Below, piece after piece: positions 1-5,533 of a stretch of DNA of 20,746 nucleotides. Every line of letters begins with the position of its first letter. Positions within the stretch are counted from its first letter, which is position 1. Location: IMG/VR virus record IMGVR_UViG_3300013372_001068, positions 1-20,746 of that record. The stretch is one strand, 5' to 3'. Source of the DNA: a virus. The position numbers were made by a program, and so were the translations under genes. A model generated the notes under the pieces. The model saw only the letters and a program-made list of their open reading frames with translations. It did not search any database and was not told the origin of the DNA.

Positions 1-1485
1 GCCGCCCTGTGCAAGGACGCCCTGCAGAACTGGCCAGAGACGCGCGTGCTGATGCTGACGCATGTCAAGGAGCTGATCGAGCAAAATGCCGAGAAGATGC
101 GCCAGCACTGGCCAGGCGCGCCGATGGGCATCTACAGCGCCAGCATCGGCAAGAAGCAGCTCGGGGAGCCGATCACCTTTGCTGGCATCCAGTCGGTGCG
201 TAGCAAGGCCAAGGAGCTGGGTCATATCGATCTGGTCATCATTGACGAGTGCCATTTGGTCAACCATAAAGACGAGGGTGGTTATCGCAAGTTGCTGTCC
301 GAGTTGAAGGCAATCAACCCGAGCCTGCGGGTCATCGGTCTCACGGCCACGCCTTATCGCCTGGGGCATGGCCTGATAACTGACAAGCCTGCCCTGTTCG
401 ATGCCCTGATCGAGCCTGTGAGCATCGAGGAGCTGGTCTTCAAGGGATACCTAGCCACCCTGCGGTCCAAGGTCACCAGGGCCAAGCTGGATGTGACTGG
501 CGTGCACAAGCGTGGGGGCGAGTTCATCGAGGCCGAGCTGCAGGCAGCCGTTGACACCGACGACAACAATCAGCGGGTTGTGCGCGAGGTCATTGAGCTG
601 GCAGGAGATCGCAAGGCCTGGCTGGTGTTTTGCACAGGCGTTAAGCACGCACAGCATGTAGCCGAAGTCCTACGCCAGCAAGGCGTGACCGCTGAGTGCG
701 TGACGGGTGAAACTCCGAAGAAAGAACGCGAGCGAATGCTGACAGAGTTCAAGGCTGGCCGCCTACGCGCATTGACCAATGCCAACGTGCTGACCACTGG
801 GTTTGACTACCCTGACATCGACCTGATCGCCATGCTGCGCCCGACCATGAGCGCCAGCCTGTATGTCCAGATGGCAGGCCGAGGGATGCGGGTCAAAAGC
901 CACACCGATCACTGCTTGGTGCTGGACTTCGCTGGCGTGGTGGCCACGCATGGTCCGATTACCGCAGTGCAGCCGCCAAAGAAGGCAGGCGATGGCAACG
1001 GAGAAGCGCCGGTCAAGGTCTGCGACAACTGCGGTGAGCTGTGTGCCATCTCGGTGGCTGTCTGCCCTGCCTGCCTGCATCCATTCCCTGAGCCTGAGCG
1101 CAAGAAGCTGGAGCTGCGCAACGACGACATCATGGGCCTGGAAGGCAAAGACCTTGAGGTGACGAGCTGGAACTGGCGCAGGCACATCAGCAAGGCCAGC
1201 GGCAAGGAGATGCTGTCCTGCACCTACTATGGCAGCCTGTCCGACAAGCCCATCACCGAGTACTTGCCGGTGCTGCATGATGGCTATGCTGGAGAGCGTG
1301 CAATGCAGCAGCTCTTCAAGATGGCCAACTCGTCAGGTGCGCATCTGGCCGAGGCCGTGCGCATGGGCGATAGCGAAGGGCTGGAATACCTGGCAGTGCA
1401 GATGAGCAATAGCCAGCCGCCAAAGGCCATCGAGTACAAAATGGACGGGAAGTTTCACCGTGTTTTGAAGAGGAGTTGGACATGA
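1..1485 (+). CDS. SF2 DEAD/DEAH-type helicase, 5'-truncated by window edge
   Basis: ATP-dependent superfamily 2 helicase, probably used in phage DNA replication or recombination. The frame is open from base 1, so the start and motif I (Walker A) lie outside; 494 residues are visible. Seen in order: a motif Ia-like stretch near residues 16-27 (RVLMLTHVKELI), motif II DECH at 82-85, motif III TATPYR at 115-120, a helicase C-terminal domain, and motif VI QMAGRGMR at 290-297. A four-Cys zinc ribbon follows (C341/C344 and C355/C358), then a tail of about 130 residues. This domain order is common in phage helicases resembling the UvsW/RecG/type III restriction helicase group; the exact subfamily cannot be set from the sequence alone. 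Its stop overlaps the next start (ATGA at 1482-1485), so it is the first visible gene of a tightly coupled operon that includes a VRR-NUC nuclease, a frequent partner of phage helicases. Confidence 0.93.
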   Translation, partial: AALCKDALQNWPETRVLMLTHVKELIEQNAEKMRQHWPGAPMGIYSASIGKKQLGEPITFAGIQSVRSKAKELGHIDLVIIDECHLVNHKDEGGYRKLLSELKAINPSLRVIGLTATPYRLGHGLITDKPALFDALIEPVSIEELVFKGYLATLRSKVTRAKLDVTGVHKRGGEFIEAELQAAVDTDDNNQRVVREVIELAGDRKAWLVFCTGVKHAQHVAEVLRQQGVTAECVTGETPKKERERMLTEFKAGRLRALTNANVLTTGFDYPDIDLIAMLRPTMSASLYVQMAGRGMRVKSHTDHCLVLDFAGVVATHGPITAVQPPKKAGDGNGEAPVKVCDNCGELCAISVAVCPACLHPFPEPERKKLELRNDDIMGLEGKDLEVTSWNWRRHISKASGKEMLSCTYYGSLSDKPITEYLPVLHDGYAGERAMQQLFKMANSSGAHLAEAVRMGDSEGLEYLAVQMSNSQPPKAIEYKMDGKFHRVLKRSWT

Positions 1486-1679
1486 ACACCAGACCATCAG
1501 AGCCACAATTCCTGCTTGATTACCGCCAGTGGCTGCAATCTGGGCCGCCGAAGTGCTGCCACACCTGTGAGCATTTCAGCCAGGAAGGCCACTGCTCGGT
1601 CTTTGACATGAGGCCGCCAGGCGAGTTTGCTGACGAGGTGAATGCCTGCGACAAATGGGAGTTTGCATGTCCGTTTTAA
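1482..1679 (+). CDS. Small Cys-rich protein (65 aa) with four-Cys motif
   Basis: Unrecognised small phage protein. The start is ATG 1482, preceded by AGGAG at 1471-1475 and overlapping the helicase stop; an in-frame TTG six bases upstream is less likely. Cysteines lie at 25, 26, 29, 38, 56 and 63. The arrangement CHTCEHF, then GHC, then ACDKWE gives C-x2-C-x8-C-x17-C, which suggests bound zinc or an iron-sulfur cluster. A similar layout (C-x2-C-E-aromatic, G-H-C, C-x2-W-E) occurs in the 132-aa late gene at 13427-13825, and both recall the cysteine order of high-potential iron-sulfur proteins, although the spacing differs. It sits between helicase and nuclease genes, so a role in DNA metabolism is possible but unproven. 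Its 3' end overlaps the next gene by 13 nt. Confidence 0.8.
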   Translation: MNTRPSEPQFLLDYRQWLQSGPPKCCHTCEHFSQEGHCSVFDMRPPGEFADEVNACDKWEFACPF

Positions 1680-2023
1680 TCCCCACCGAACATGAGGAGC
1701 AGCGCGAGCTGGTGCGCTGGTTTCGGCAAACCTGGCCAGACGTGCGCATCTTTGCCATCCCCAATGGCGGTGCACGCAGCCCTGCCACCGCTGGCCGCCT
1801 GAAGGCAGAAGGCGTGGCCTCTGGCGTTCCAGACTTGTTCGTGCCTGCCTGGAGTCTGTGGGTCGAGATGAAACGCAGCAAAGGCGGCAGCCTCAGTGCC
1901 GAGCAAAAAGACTGGATTGCATACCTTGAAAGTGTGGGATTCTGCTGTATAGTGGGAAAAGGTGCTGGTCATGCAAAAGAGCAGATCAGCACTTTTTTCA
2001 CCAACCACATAGGAAACACATGA
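1667..2023 (+). CDS. VRR-NUC domain nuclease (118 aa)
   Basis: Virus-type replication-repair nuclease, a PD-(D/E)xK superfamily member of the Holliday-junction-resolvase-like group. Seen in the protein: an N-terminal HEEQ at residues 9-12, IPNGG at 31-35, GVPD at 53-56, the VEMK strand at 66-69 and Q80. D56, E67 and K69 form the expected metal-binding catalytic set. The length is typical of stand-alone phage VRR-NUC proteins. ATG 1667 is preferred over ATG 1655 because GGGAG (1657-1661) lies five bases upstream and homologous domains begin near HEEQ. Such nucleases commonly sit beside phage SNF2/DEAD helicases, and here the helicase is two genes upstream. The likely role is structure-specific cleavage during phage recombination or replication. 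The stop overlaps the next start by ATGA. Confidence 0.93.
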   Translation: MSVLIPTEHEEQRELVRWFRQTWPDVRIFAIPNGGARSPATAGRLKAEGVASGVPDLFVPAWSLWVEMKRSKGGSLSAEQKDWIAYLESVGFCCIVGKGAGHAKEQISTFFTNHIGNT

Positions 2024-2262
2024 CCACGCGCATTTATGTCGTCACCGACACCGAGACCAACAAGCACCGCCTGATTCGTGCAGCCAATCAGGCCCAGGCC
2101 ATCAAGTACGCAGCCCAGACCCGATTCGACATCGAGGTGGCTGGCCAGGACGATCTGGTGAGCCTGCTCACGCATGGCATCCCCGTCGAGCTGGCCACTG
2201 GCCAGGCCACGGCCGACATGTTCGAGGAAGCTGCCATCACCAACGCTGGAGGGACTGACTGA
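2020..2262 (+). CDS. Unknown 80-aa protein between nuclease and Tad2-like gene
   Basis: No family recognised with certainty. ATG 2020 overlaps the nuclease stop (ATGA) and has AGGAAA at 2011-2016 as its ribosome site. The protein starts with a beta-strand-like MTTRIYVVTD and continues with an alanine-rich helix (RAANQAQAIKYAAQ). It then has a strand ending in VAGQDDLVSLL and an acidic C-terminus. The predicted beta-alpha-beta pattern and small size resemble phage accessory proteins, which often carry host-takeover functions. There is no signal peptide, membrane segment or Cys cluster. It shares a one-base TGATG overlap with the DUF2829 gene downstream, so the two are probably translationally coupled. 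That coupling makes a related counter-defence role conceivable, as inference only. Confidence 0.8.
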   Translation: MTTRIYVVTDTETNKHRLIRAANQAQAIKYAAQTRFDIEVAGQDDLVSLLTHGIPVELATGQATADMFEEAAITNAGGTD

Positions 2263-2651
2263 TGAAACGCTATATCGGAACCAAGATCATCCAAGCCGTG
2301 CCTGAGAAGCACAGCGAGTCCGGACGCGAAGGCTATTGCGTGCGCTATGCCGATGGATACGAATCCTGGTCCCCACAGGAAGCGTTTGAGGATGCCTACC
2401 GCGAATGCGACGCCATGACATTTGGCCTGGCGCTTGAGTGCCTGAAAAAAGGCATTCATGTGTGCCGCGCAGGCTGGAACGGCAAAGGCATGTGGCTTGA
2501 GCTGCAGCGCCCTGATGAGCACAGCAAGATGACGTTGCCCTATGTGTTTCTGAACTACCCTGCAGACGCACAGAACACTCCAGGCGCTCGCGTGCCGTGG
2601 TTGGCCAGTCAGACTGACATGCTGGCCGAGGACTGGAAGGTGATGATCTGA
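2262..2651 (+). CDS. tad2-like: DUF2829 / Tad2-like protein (candidate Thoeris anti-defense)
   Basis: Residues about 51-129 match the DUF2829 pattern: MTFGLALECLKKG, then RAGWNGKGM, then a proline/tyrosine strand, then PWLASQTDMLAEDW near the C-terminus. DUF2829 includes Tad2, a phage protein that binds and sequesters cyclic ADP-ribose-type signals made by the Thoeris TIR protein. Residues 1-50 form a separate N-terminal module (KRYIGTKIIQA, then DGYESWSPQEAFEDAYREC) that also occurs in front of DUF2829 domains in other phages. At 129 aa it is longer than compact single-domain Tad2 proteins of about 90 aa because of this module. ATG 2262 overlaps the previous stop by one base and GGAGG (about 2248-2251) lies upstream. 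Family membership is strong; the anti-Thoeris activity is inferred from the family and untested here. Confidence 0.9.
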   Translation: MKRYIGTKIIQAVPEKHSESGREGYCVRYADGYESWSPQEAFEDAYRECDAMTFGLALECLKKGIHVCRAGWNGKGMWLELQRPDEHSKMTLPYVFLNYPADAQNTPGARVPWLASQTDMLAEDWKVMI

Positions 2652-2842
2652 TGGACGCGCCGACCACTCCCAAGTTGTTGACATCAGCCGTCAAGGATCG
2701 TTACATGACGATCCGCATCCCAGCAGATGTTGAGCTGGCTCTGCGCCGCCAGGCTGAAAACGACACCAGGACGCTGGCCGCTCAGGTGCTGCACTACATC
2801 AAGCAAGGACTGGCAGACGAGGGCAAGAAGGTGGCCTCATGA
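2651..2842 (+). CDS. Ribbon-helix-helix-like small DNA-binding protein (63 aa)
   Basis: Probable Arc/CopG-type transcriptional regulator. Residues about 17-55 show a beta strand with alternating residues (YMTIRIPADV), a first helix (ELALRRQAENDT) and a second helix after a short turn (TLAAQVLHYIKQGL). This is the ribbon-helix-helix order, in which a paired strand from a dimer contacts the DNA major groove. ATG 2651 overlaps the preceding stop by one base (TGATG). It could regulate the early operon or the nearby inverted repeat at 2993-3011, but no operator is proven. The next gene begins inside its stop (ATGA at 2839-2842). The fold call rests on pattern only; Arc-like proteins are too short and diverse for more certainty. 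Confidence 0.78.
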   Translation: MDAPTTPKLLTSAVKDRYMTIRIPADVELALRRQAENDTRTLAAQVLHYIKQGLADEGKKVAS

Positions 2843-2997
2843 AGTGCCCAGTGTGTGGCACCTGGACGCTGGTGAAGGAGACTCGCCAGCGTGCAGACAA
2901 TGCCAAGTACAGGCGCTATGAGTGCGCCAACATGCACCGCTTCACAACGCTTGAGAAGGTGGCCAAGGTGATTGCTGCAAAAACTCCCAAAGACTAG
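2839..2997 (+). CDS. NrdR-like zinc-ribbon protein (52 aa)
   Basis: A small zinc-ribbon protein. It starts MKCPVCG, has a basic middle (RQRADNAKYRRYEC) and ends with C-A-N-M-H-RFTTLE, giving C3, C6 and a second C/H pair for zinc. The same layout forms the N-terminal zinc ribbon of the ribonucleotide-reductase repressor NrdR, but the ATP-cone domain is absent, so it is not NrdR itself. Stand-alone versions are common in phages and probably bind DNA or protein. ATG 2839 overlaps the upstream stop by ATGA. The TAG stop (2995-2997) lies inside the 5' arm of a perfect inverted repeat, and this gene ends the first tight run of the operon. Confidence 0.82.
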   Translation: MKCPVCGTWTLVKETRQRADNAKYRRYECANMHRFTTLEKVAKVIAAKTPKD

Positions 2998-3011
2998 GGT
3001 TTGTCCCTAGT
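2993..3011 (+). promoter_or_regulatory. Stem-loop / inverted repeat after zinc-ribbon gene
   Basis: A perfect 7-bp inverted repeat, ACTAGGG - TTTGT loop - CCCTAGT, spans 2993-3011. The zinc-ribbon stop codon sits in its left arm. The sequence after it (TTGATTAGATTG) is only moderately T-rich, so it is a weak terminator at best. It could equally be an operator for the nearby ribbon-helix-helix protein, since it directly precedes a possible promoter. Confidence 0.55.
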
Positions 3012-3041
3012 TGATTAGATTGTGGGAAATCGTGGTAAGAT
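3011..3041 (+). promoter_or_regulatory. Possible sigma70 promoter for the second small-gene unit
   Basis: A -35-like TTGATT (3011-3016) and an extended -10 TG-G-TAAGAT (TG at 3033-3034, hexamer 3036-3041) are separated by 19 nt. The spacing is long, but the extended -10 may compensate. It lies in the only real intergenic gap of the plus-strand half and would drive the four small genes from 3076 to 3845. Confidence 0.35.
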
Positions 3042-3075
3042 GCAGTCATCGCAACCAACCAGCAAGGAGCTGAAC

Positions 3076-3225
3076 GTGAGCAGACTGATCGAAACCTATC
3101 GCAAGTGCCCATCGCCAAGCAACAGGGCCAAGCTGCAGGCCTACCTGCAAAAGCACATGATGGCCGTGTGCATGGCCACCGAACAAGAGATTGCCTTCCT
3201 GAAGGCCCATGAGTTCAAAATCTAA
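3076..3225 (+). CDS. Unknown 49-aa protein, GTG start
   Basis: A small protein with no recognised domain. GTG 3076 is chosen because AAGGAG (3064-3069) lies six bases upstream. In-frame starts at 3022 and 3040 lack a good ribosome site and would overlap the proposed promoter. The protein begins MSRLIETYRKCPSPSNRAKL, continues with a helical KLQAYLQKHMMAVCMATEQE, and ends in KAHEFKI. It is predicted to be all alpha, soluble and basic, with no membrane segment. It leads a second run of plus-strand genes and is followed ten bases later by the next gene with its own AAGGAG. A function cannot be assigned. Confidence 0.72.
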   Translation: MSRLIETYRKCPSPSNRAKLQAYLQKHMMAVCMATEQEIAFLKAHEFKI

Positions 3226-3235
3226 GGAGACCACC

Positions 3236-3388
3236 ATGCAAGCCCCACAACCTCAGCAACCCTCTTGGCTGGCCATCAGGCCAAGCCTGCTCAACCCCAA
3301 CTGGCGCTATGTACCAGCAGCGTCCACCAACATCATGGATCGTTTTCGTGCAATGGGCTGGGTGCCACCATCGGAAGCCAAGAAATGA
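3236..3388 (+). CDS. Unknown 50-aa proline-rich protein
   Basis: A short ORF supported by AAGGAG (3224-3229) six bases before ATG 3236 and by an ATGA overlap with the next gene at 3385-3388. The product is proline- and tryptophan-rich (QAPQPQQPSWLAIRPSLLNP), then a compact stretch NIMDRFRAMGWVPPSEAKK. It has no signal peptide, Cys motif or membrane segment. Small proteins of this style are frequent in phage early regions; no function is evident. The good ribosome site and coupling make it a likely real gene despite its size. Confidence 0.66.
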   Translation: MQAPQPQQPSWLAIRPSLLNPNWRYVPAASTNIMDRFRAMGWVPPSEAKK

Positions 3389-3540
3389 AGAAGCTGCTCA
3401 ACCTGGCGCTGGCCACCGCAATCGGTGTTGCTATGGCAATCCTGCTCATGGAGTGGATGGTAGGCTGTGGTGAGACCTACATCGACTCCAAAGGCGTGAG
3501 CCACAAGCACGCTTGTCTGTTCTTGGGCCTGGACAAATGA
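3385..3540 (+). CDS. Small single-pass membrane protein (51 aa)
   Basis: Starts at ATG 3385, overlapping the upstream stop (ATGA). Residues 1-3 are MKK and residues about 4-25 form one hydrophobic helix (LLNLALATAIGVAMAILLMEWM). A short polar tail follows with C28 and C44 (VGCGETYIDSKG, then KHACLFLGLDK). The layout suits an inner-membrane protein with a short periplasmic tail whose two cysteines might form a disulfide. There is no clear lipobox in the usual place, so a lipoprotein is less likely. It is coupled to the next membrane protein gene by another ATGA overlap (3537-3540). Confidence 0.72.
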   Translation: MKKLLNLALATAIGVAMAILLMEWMVGCGETYIDSKGVSHKHACLFLGLDK

Positions 3541-3845
3541 ACTGCTGCAATCAAGACTGCGTGCAGGGCCGAGAGTGCCCTGCCCGTGTGGCCAAGTGCA
3601 AGCCAGTCATGCTGGCCGCTGAGCCATTGCCTGCCAGCCCTGTGGCTGGATACCTCAGAAGGATGGCCACCGCCATGTTGATGGTGCTTGGCGTGACATT
3701 TGTCATCTGCCTGTGGATCGTCCTGATCGCAGCATCTGCAATAGTCGCACCTGAAAGACGGCTTATCGACTGCAGCCTGGCATCATTTCACCCAGACTTC
3801 ACCCCAGCCATGCGCGAGGCGTGCCGCACGCGCAAGCCCATGTAG
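3537..3845 (+). CDS. Cys-rich N-terminus membrane protein (102 aa)
   Basis: ATG 3537 overlaps the preceding stop. The N-terminus is Cys-rich (MNCCNQDCVQGRECPARVAKC), suggesting metal binding or disulfides. Residues about 43-68 form a strong transmembrane helix (MATAMLMVLGVTFVICLWIV and onward), and the C-terminal 30 residues are charged with two Cys (RLIDCSLASFHPDFTPAMRE, then ACR). It probably spans the inner membrane once. Function unknown; it is the last plus-strand gene and ends only 6 nt from the stop of the convergent muramidase gene. Its place at the end of the early region fits phage accessory proteins acting at the host membrane, for example in superinfection exclusion, but nothing in the sequence proves that. 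Confidence 0.8.
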   Translation: MNCCNQDCVQGRECPARVAKCKPVMLAAEPLPASPVAGYLRRMATAMLMVLGVTFVICLWIVLIAASAIVAPERRLIDCSLASFHPDFTPAMREACRTRKPM

Positions 3846-3851
3846 CAGGTC

Positions 3852-4364
3852 TCAGGCAGTCATGCTGGCTGCCTTGGCCTGCACATCAGCAACGCGCCTT
3901 TCCCAGCCCTTGCCAAAGGTTGGCCAGTGTTCCAAATACATTAGGAATGACAGTCGGCGCTTGCAGTAGTCCTCGACAAGCTGCTGTGAGTCAAAGTTCG
4001 CCACAGCCGCCAAAGTCTTCGGGCCTATGCCACCATCAGGCTCGACGCCAACGCACGTCTGTAGCCACTTCGCTGCCCTTCCTGGGCCGCTGTTGATGGC
4101 AGCATCGAACACAGCGTAATCGACGCCAGACGGCAGCTCGTCGCCGCGAACCTTGTCCCAGTACTTGGTCTTGTACAGAGGTGCCACGTCGGCAGGCGTG
4201 AGCGCACGCATGGTCTTCTCGTCCACCTCGTGGCCGCAATGCTCCTCCCAGACTTTCTTGGTGCAGCCGAGGTTCGTCATGCCACCTGGGTCTTTTGGGT
4301 GGTTCACAAAGCCACCCTCATGATGTAGGACGGCAGCCAGTGCAGCTTCGAAATTCTGTTTCAT
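3852..4364 (-). CDS. GH108-type muramidase (endolysin, 170 aa)
   Basis: Phage endolysin that cleaves the peptidoglycan glycan backbone. Residues 13-35 carry the glycoside hydrolase family 108 signature: catalytic E16 in HHEGGF, then NHPKDPGGMTNLGCT. The C-terminal half has the family's peptidoglycan-binding segment (GVEPDGGIGPKTLAAV at about residues 106-121). ATG 4364 is chosen over the longer frame to 4442 because GAGGA lies four bases upstream and the protein then begins where family members do. There is no signal peptide or SAR-type hydrophobic N-terminus, so it depends on the holin encoded just upstream (stop at 4372). It is the last gene of the minus-strand late operon. Confidence 0.95.
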   Translation of the reverse strand: MKQNFEAALAAVLHHEGGFVNHPKDPGGMTNLGCTKKVWEEHCGHEVDEKTMRALTPADVAPLYKTKYWDKVRGDELPSGVDYAVFDAAINSGPGRAAKWLQTCVGVEPDGGIGPKTLAAVANFDSQQLVEDYCKRRLSFLMYLEHWPTFGKGWERRVADVQAKAASMTA

Positions 4365-4371
4365 GGTGTCC

Positions 4372-4863
4372 TCACTTGGTGGCTTTGGAGAGCAGATCGG
4401 TCTTGGCTTGGGAGCCAGCAGAACTGCCGAAGTAGTAGGCAATGATCCCTGTCCAGGCGGTGCCCAGGCTGCCCAGCATCATCAAGATGGCTGGGTTGTT
4501 GCTGTCGATCTGGTTGAAGAACATCATCACCATGATGCCGAAAAACCCAAAGGTCACAGCGCCAGCCAAGATAGGAGGCATCATCGAGCGAGTGGTGGCC
4601 TGCATCTCTCTGGCGCTCTTGCGGTCCTCAACGGCCAGCTTCTCAAAGTTCAGGCCCAGCTCCTGCGCCTGCTTCTGTAACTCGATCTCGGCCAGCTTGA
4701 CCTGCGCGATCTGGTCGGCGGTCAGCTTGTTGGAGGCGATCAGATCGCCCACCTTTGCCTCATCCACGCCAATGGCCTTGGAGACTGCCGAGACGGCCAT
4801 GCCTGCCAGTGGGCCACCCAGTGCAGTGGCAATCGTTGGGGCGATCTGCTTAAGCCAGTCCAT
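4372..4863 (-). CDS. Holin of the 3TM GTA-type family (163 aa)
   Basis: Resembles the GTA_holin_3TM family, which releases phage or gene-transfer-agent particles by permeabilising the inner membrane. Seen: an N-terminal amphipathic segment (MDWLKQIAPTIATALGGPLA), a long charged helix (about residues 50-90), then two strong membrane helices near 97-115 and 128-146. ATG 4863 is five bases after AAGGAG (4869-4874). An in-frame GTG at 4869 overlaps that site, so a lambda-type dual start is unlikely. The muramidase follows eight bases downstream, the usual holin-endolysin order, and the upstream membrane protein gene ends at 4866. Confidence 0.88.
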   Translation of the reverse strand: MDWLKQIAPTIATALGGPLAGMAVSAVSKAIGVDEAKVGDLIASNKLTADQIAQVKLAEIELQKQAQELGLNFEKLAVEDRKSAREMQATTRSMMPPILAGAVTFGFFGIMVMMFFNQIDSNNPAILMMLGSLGTAWTGIIAYYFGSSAGSQAKTDLLSKATK

Positions 4864-4865
4864 GC

Positions 4866-5291
4866 TCACTCCTTTTTCGCAGTGACAACGTCGTCACCCT
4901 TACGCACCGTCACCTTGTCGCCTTCAACGTCAACGCGCATCGGCTGCTCTGGTCGGTCAAGACGATCCAGTTTCTCAATCAACTGCTTCATGATTTCAAA
5001 TTCAGGCTTTTCCTGCTTGGTGCTTGCACCAGCGATGCCGTTAAGCATTGAGATAAGCGCGGTCAGGGCCGCGCCCAGCAACCCCATCACAGCGGCAATC
5101 TTTTCATTCTCAAGCACCACACTGGAGCCAACGCCGATGACGATAATCAGCGTGATGTAGAAGAGGCCGCTTTCGCCAATGGCTTTGCCAGCAACTTCCT
5201 TGGCTGTGCTTTGCGCTTGTAGCCGGTTCAATTCAACTTTGGCCTGCTCCTTGATGAGCGCAAGCTCATGAGTTAGGTCTTGATCTGACAT
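4866..5291 (-). CDS. Two-TM membrane protein of the lysis cassette (141 aa)
   Basis: ATG 5291 is preferred over the longer frame to 5363 because AAGG lies about seven bases upstream and the extra N-terminus looks artefactual. Residues about 5-35 are a charged coiled-coil-like helix. Two membrane segments follow (SGLFYITLIIVIGVGSSVV at about 42-60 and AAVMGLLGAALTALISMLNG at about 67-86), then a charged C-terminal tail ending in a short beta-like unit (RVDVEGDKVTVRKGDDVVTA). It lies directly upstream of the 3TM holin with a 2-nt gap. It may be a second holin, an antiholin or a spanin-like helper; the sequence does not decide between these. Confidence 0.85.
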   Translation of the reverse strand: MSDQDLTHELALIKEQAKVELNRLQAQSTAKEVAGKAIGESGLFYITLIIVIGVGSSVVLENEKIAAVMGLLGAALTALISMLNGIAGASTKQEKPEFEIMKQLIEKLDRLDRPEQPMRVDVEGDKVTVRKGDDVVTAKKE

Positions 5292-5293
5292 AT

Positions 5294-5533
5294 TTACACC
5301 TTCAGCAGTTCCCAGGCAGAACCAATCACAATGCCAGGCAGCGCGGTGGCAACAGCATCCCAAATGTCAGGCTGGCCCTCTTTGCGATACCACTGCTGGA
5401 GTTCGTAGAAGACGCCGAACACGATGCCGCCGATGGCAACGGCCCAGCCAATGGGAAGCAAGTGAATCGCGCCAAGGACAACAGTCGAGCCGACGCCCAT
5501 AGCGAGATGCTGTAGCTTGTCTTTTGCAATCAT
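5294..5533 (-). CDS. Small membrane protein with KDKLQH...DAVAT pattern (79 aa)
   Basis: An inner-membrane protein beginning MIAKDKLQHLAMG, with two hydrophobic segments (STVVLGAIHLLPIGWAVAIG, then GIVFGVFYEL). A loop PDIWDAVATALPGIVIG precedes the short tail. The DKLQH and D-x-x-D-A-x-A-T pattern recalls a broad family of phage and bacterial membrane proteins related to YfiM/VanZ-type sequences. It starts inside the stop of the preceding 59-aa gene (ATGA at 5530-5533) and ends 2 nt before the next start. In this lysis cassette it may adjust holin timing or membrane integrity; that is inference from position only. Confidence 0.82.
   Translation of the reverse strand: MIAKDKLQHLAMGVGSTVVLGAIHLLPIGWAVAIGGIVFGVFYELQQWYRKEGQPDIWDAVATALPGIVIGSAWELLKV

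Noticed and set aside
763-1278. 171-aa minus-strand open frame opposite the helicase
   Set aside because: It lies wholly inside the conserved helicase frame and has no recognisable domain.
3854-3874. Possible bidirectional terminator hairpin (AGGCAG/CTGCCT) at the convergent stops
   Set aside because: The stem is only 6 bp with a 9-nt loop and there is no T-run on either strand; it lies in the muramidase coding end.
3852-4442. Longer muramidase frame starting at 4442
   Set aside because: The extra 26 residues do not resemble the family, overlap the holin gene, and lack a ribosome site; ATG 4364 has GAGGA upstream.
4863-4869. Lambda-like dual start (GTG 4869 and ATG 4863) for the holin
   Set aside because: The GTG lies within the AAGGAG ribosome site used by ATG 4863, and no second upstream site is seen.
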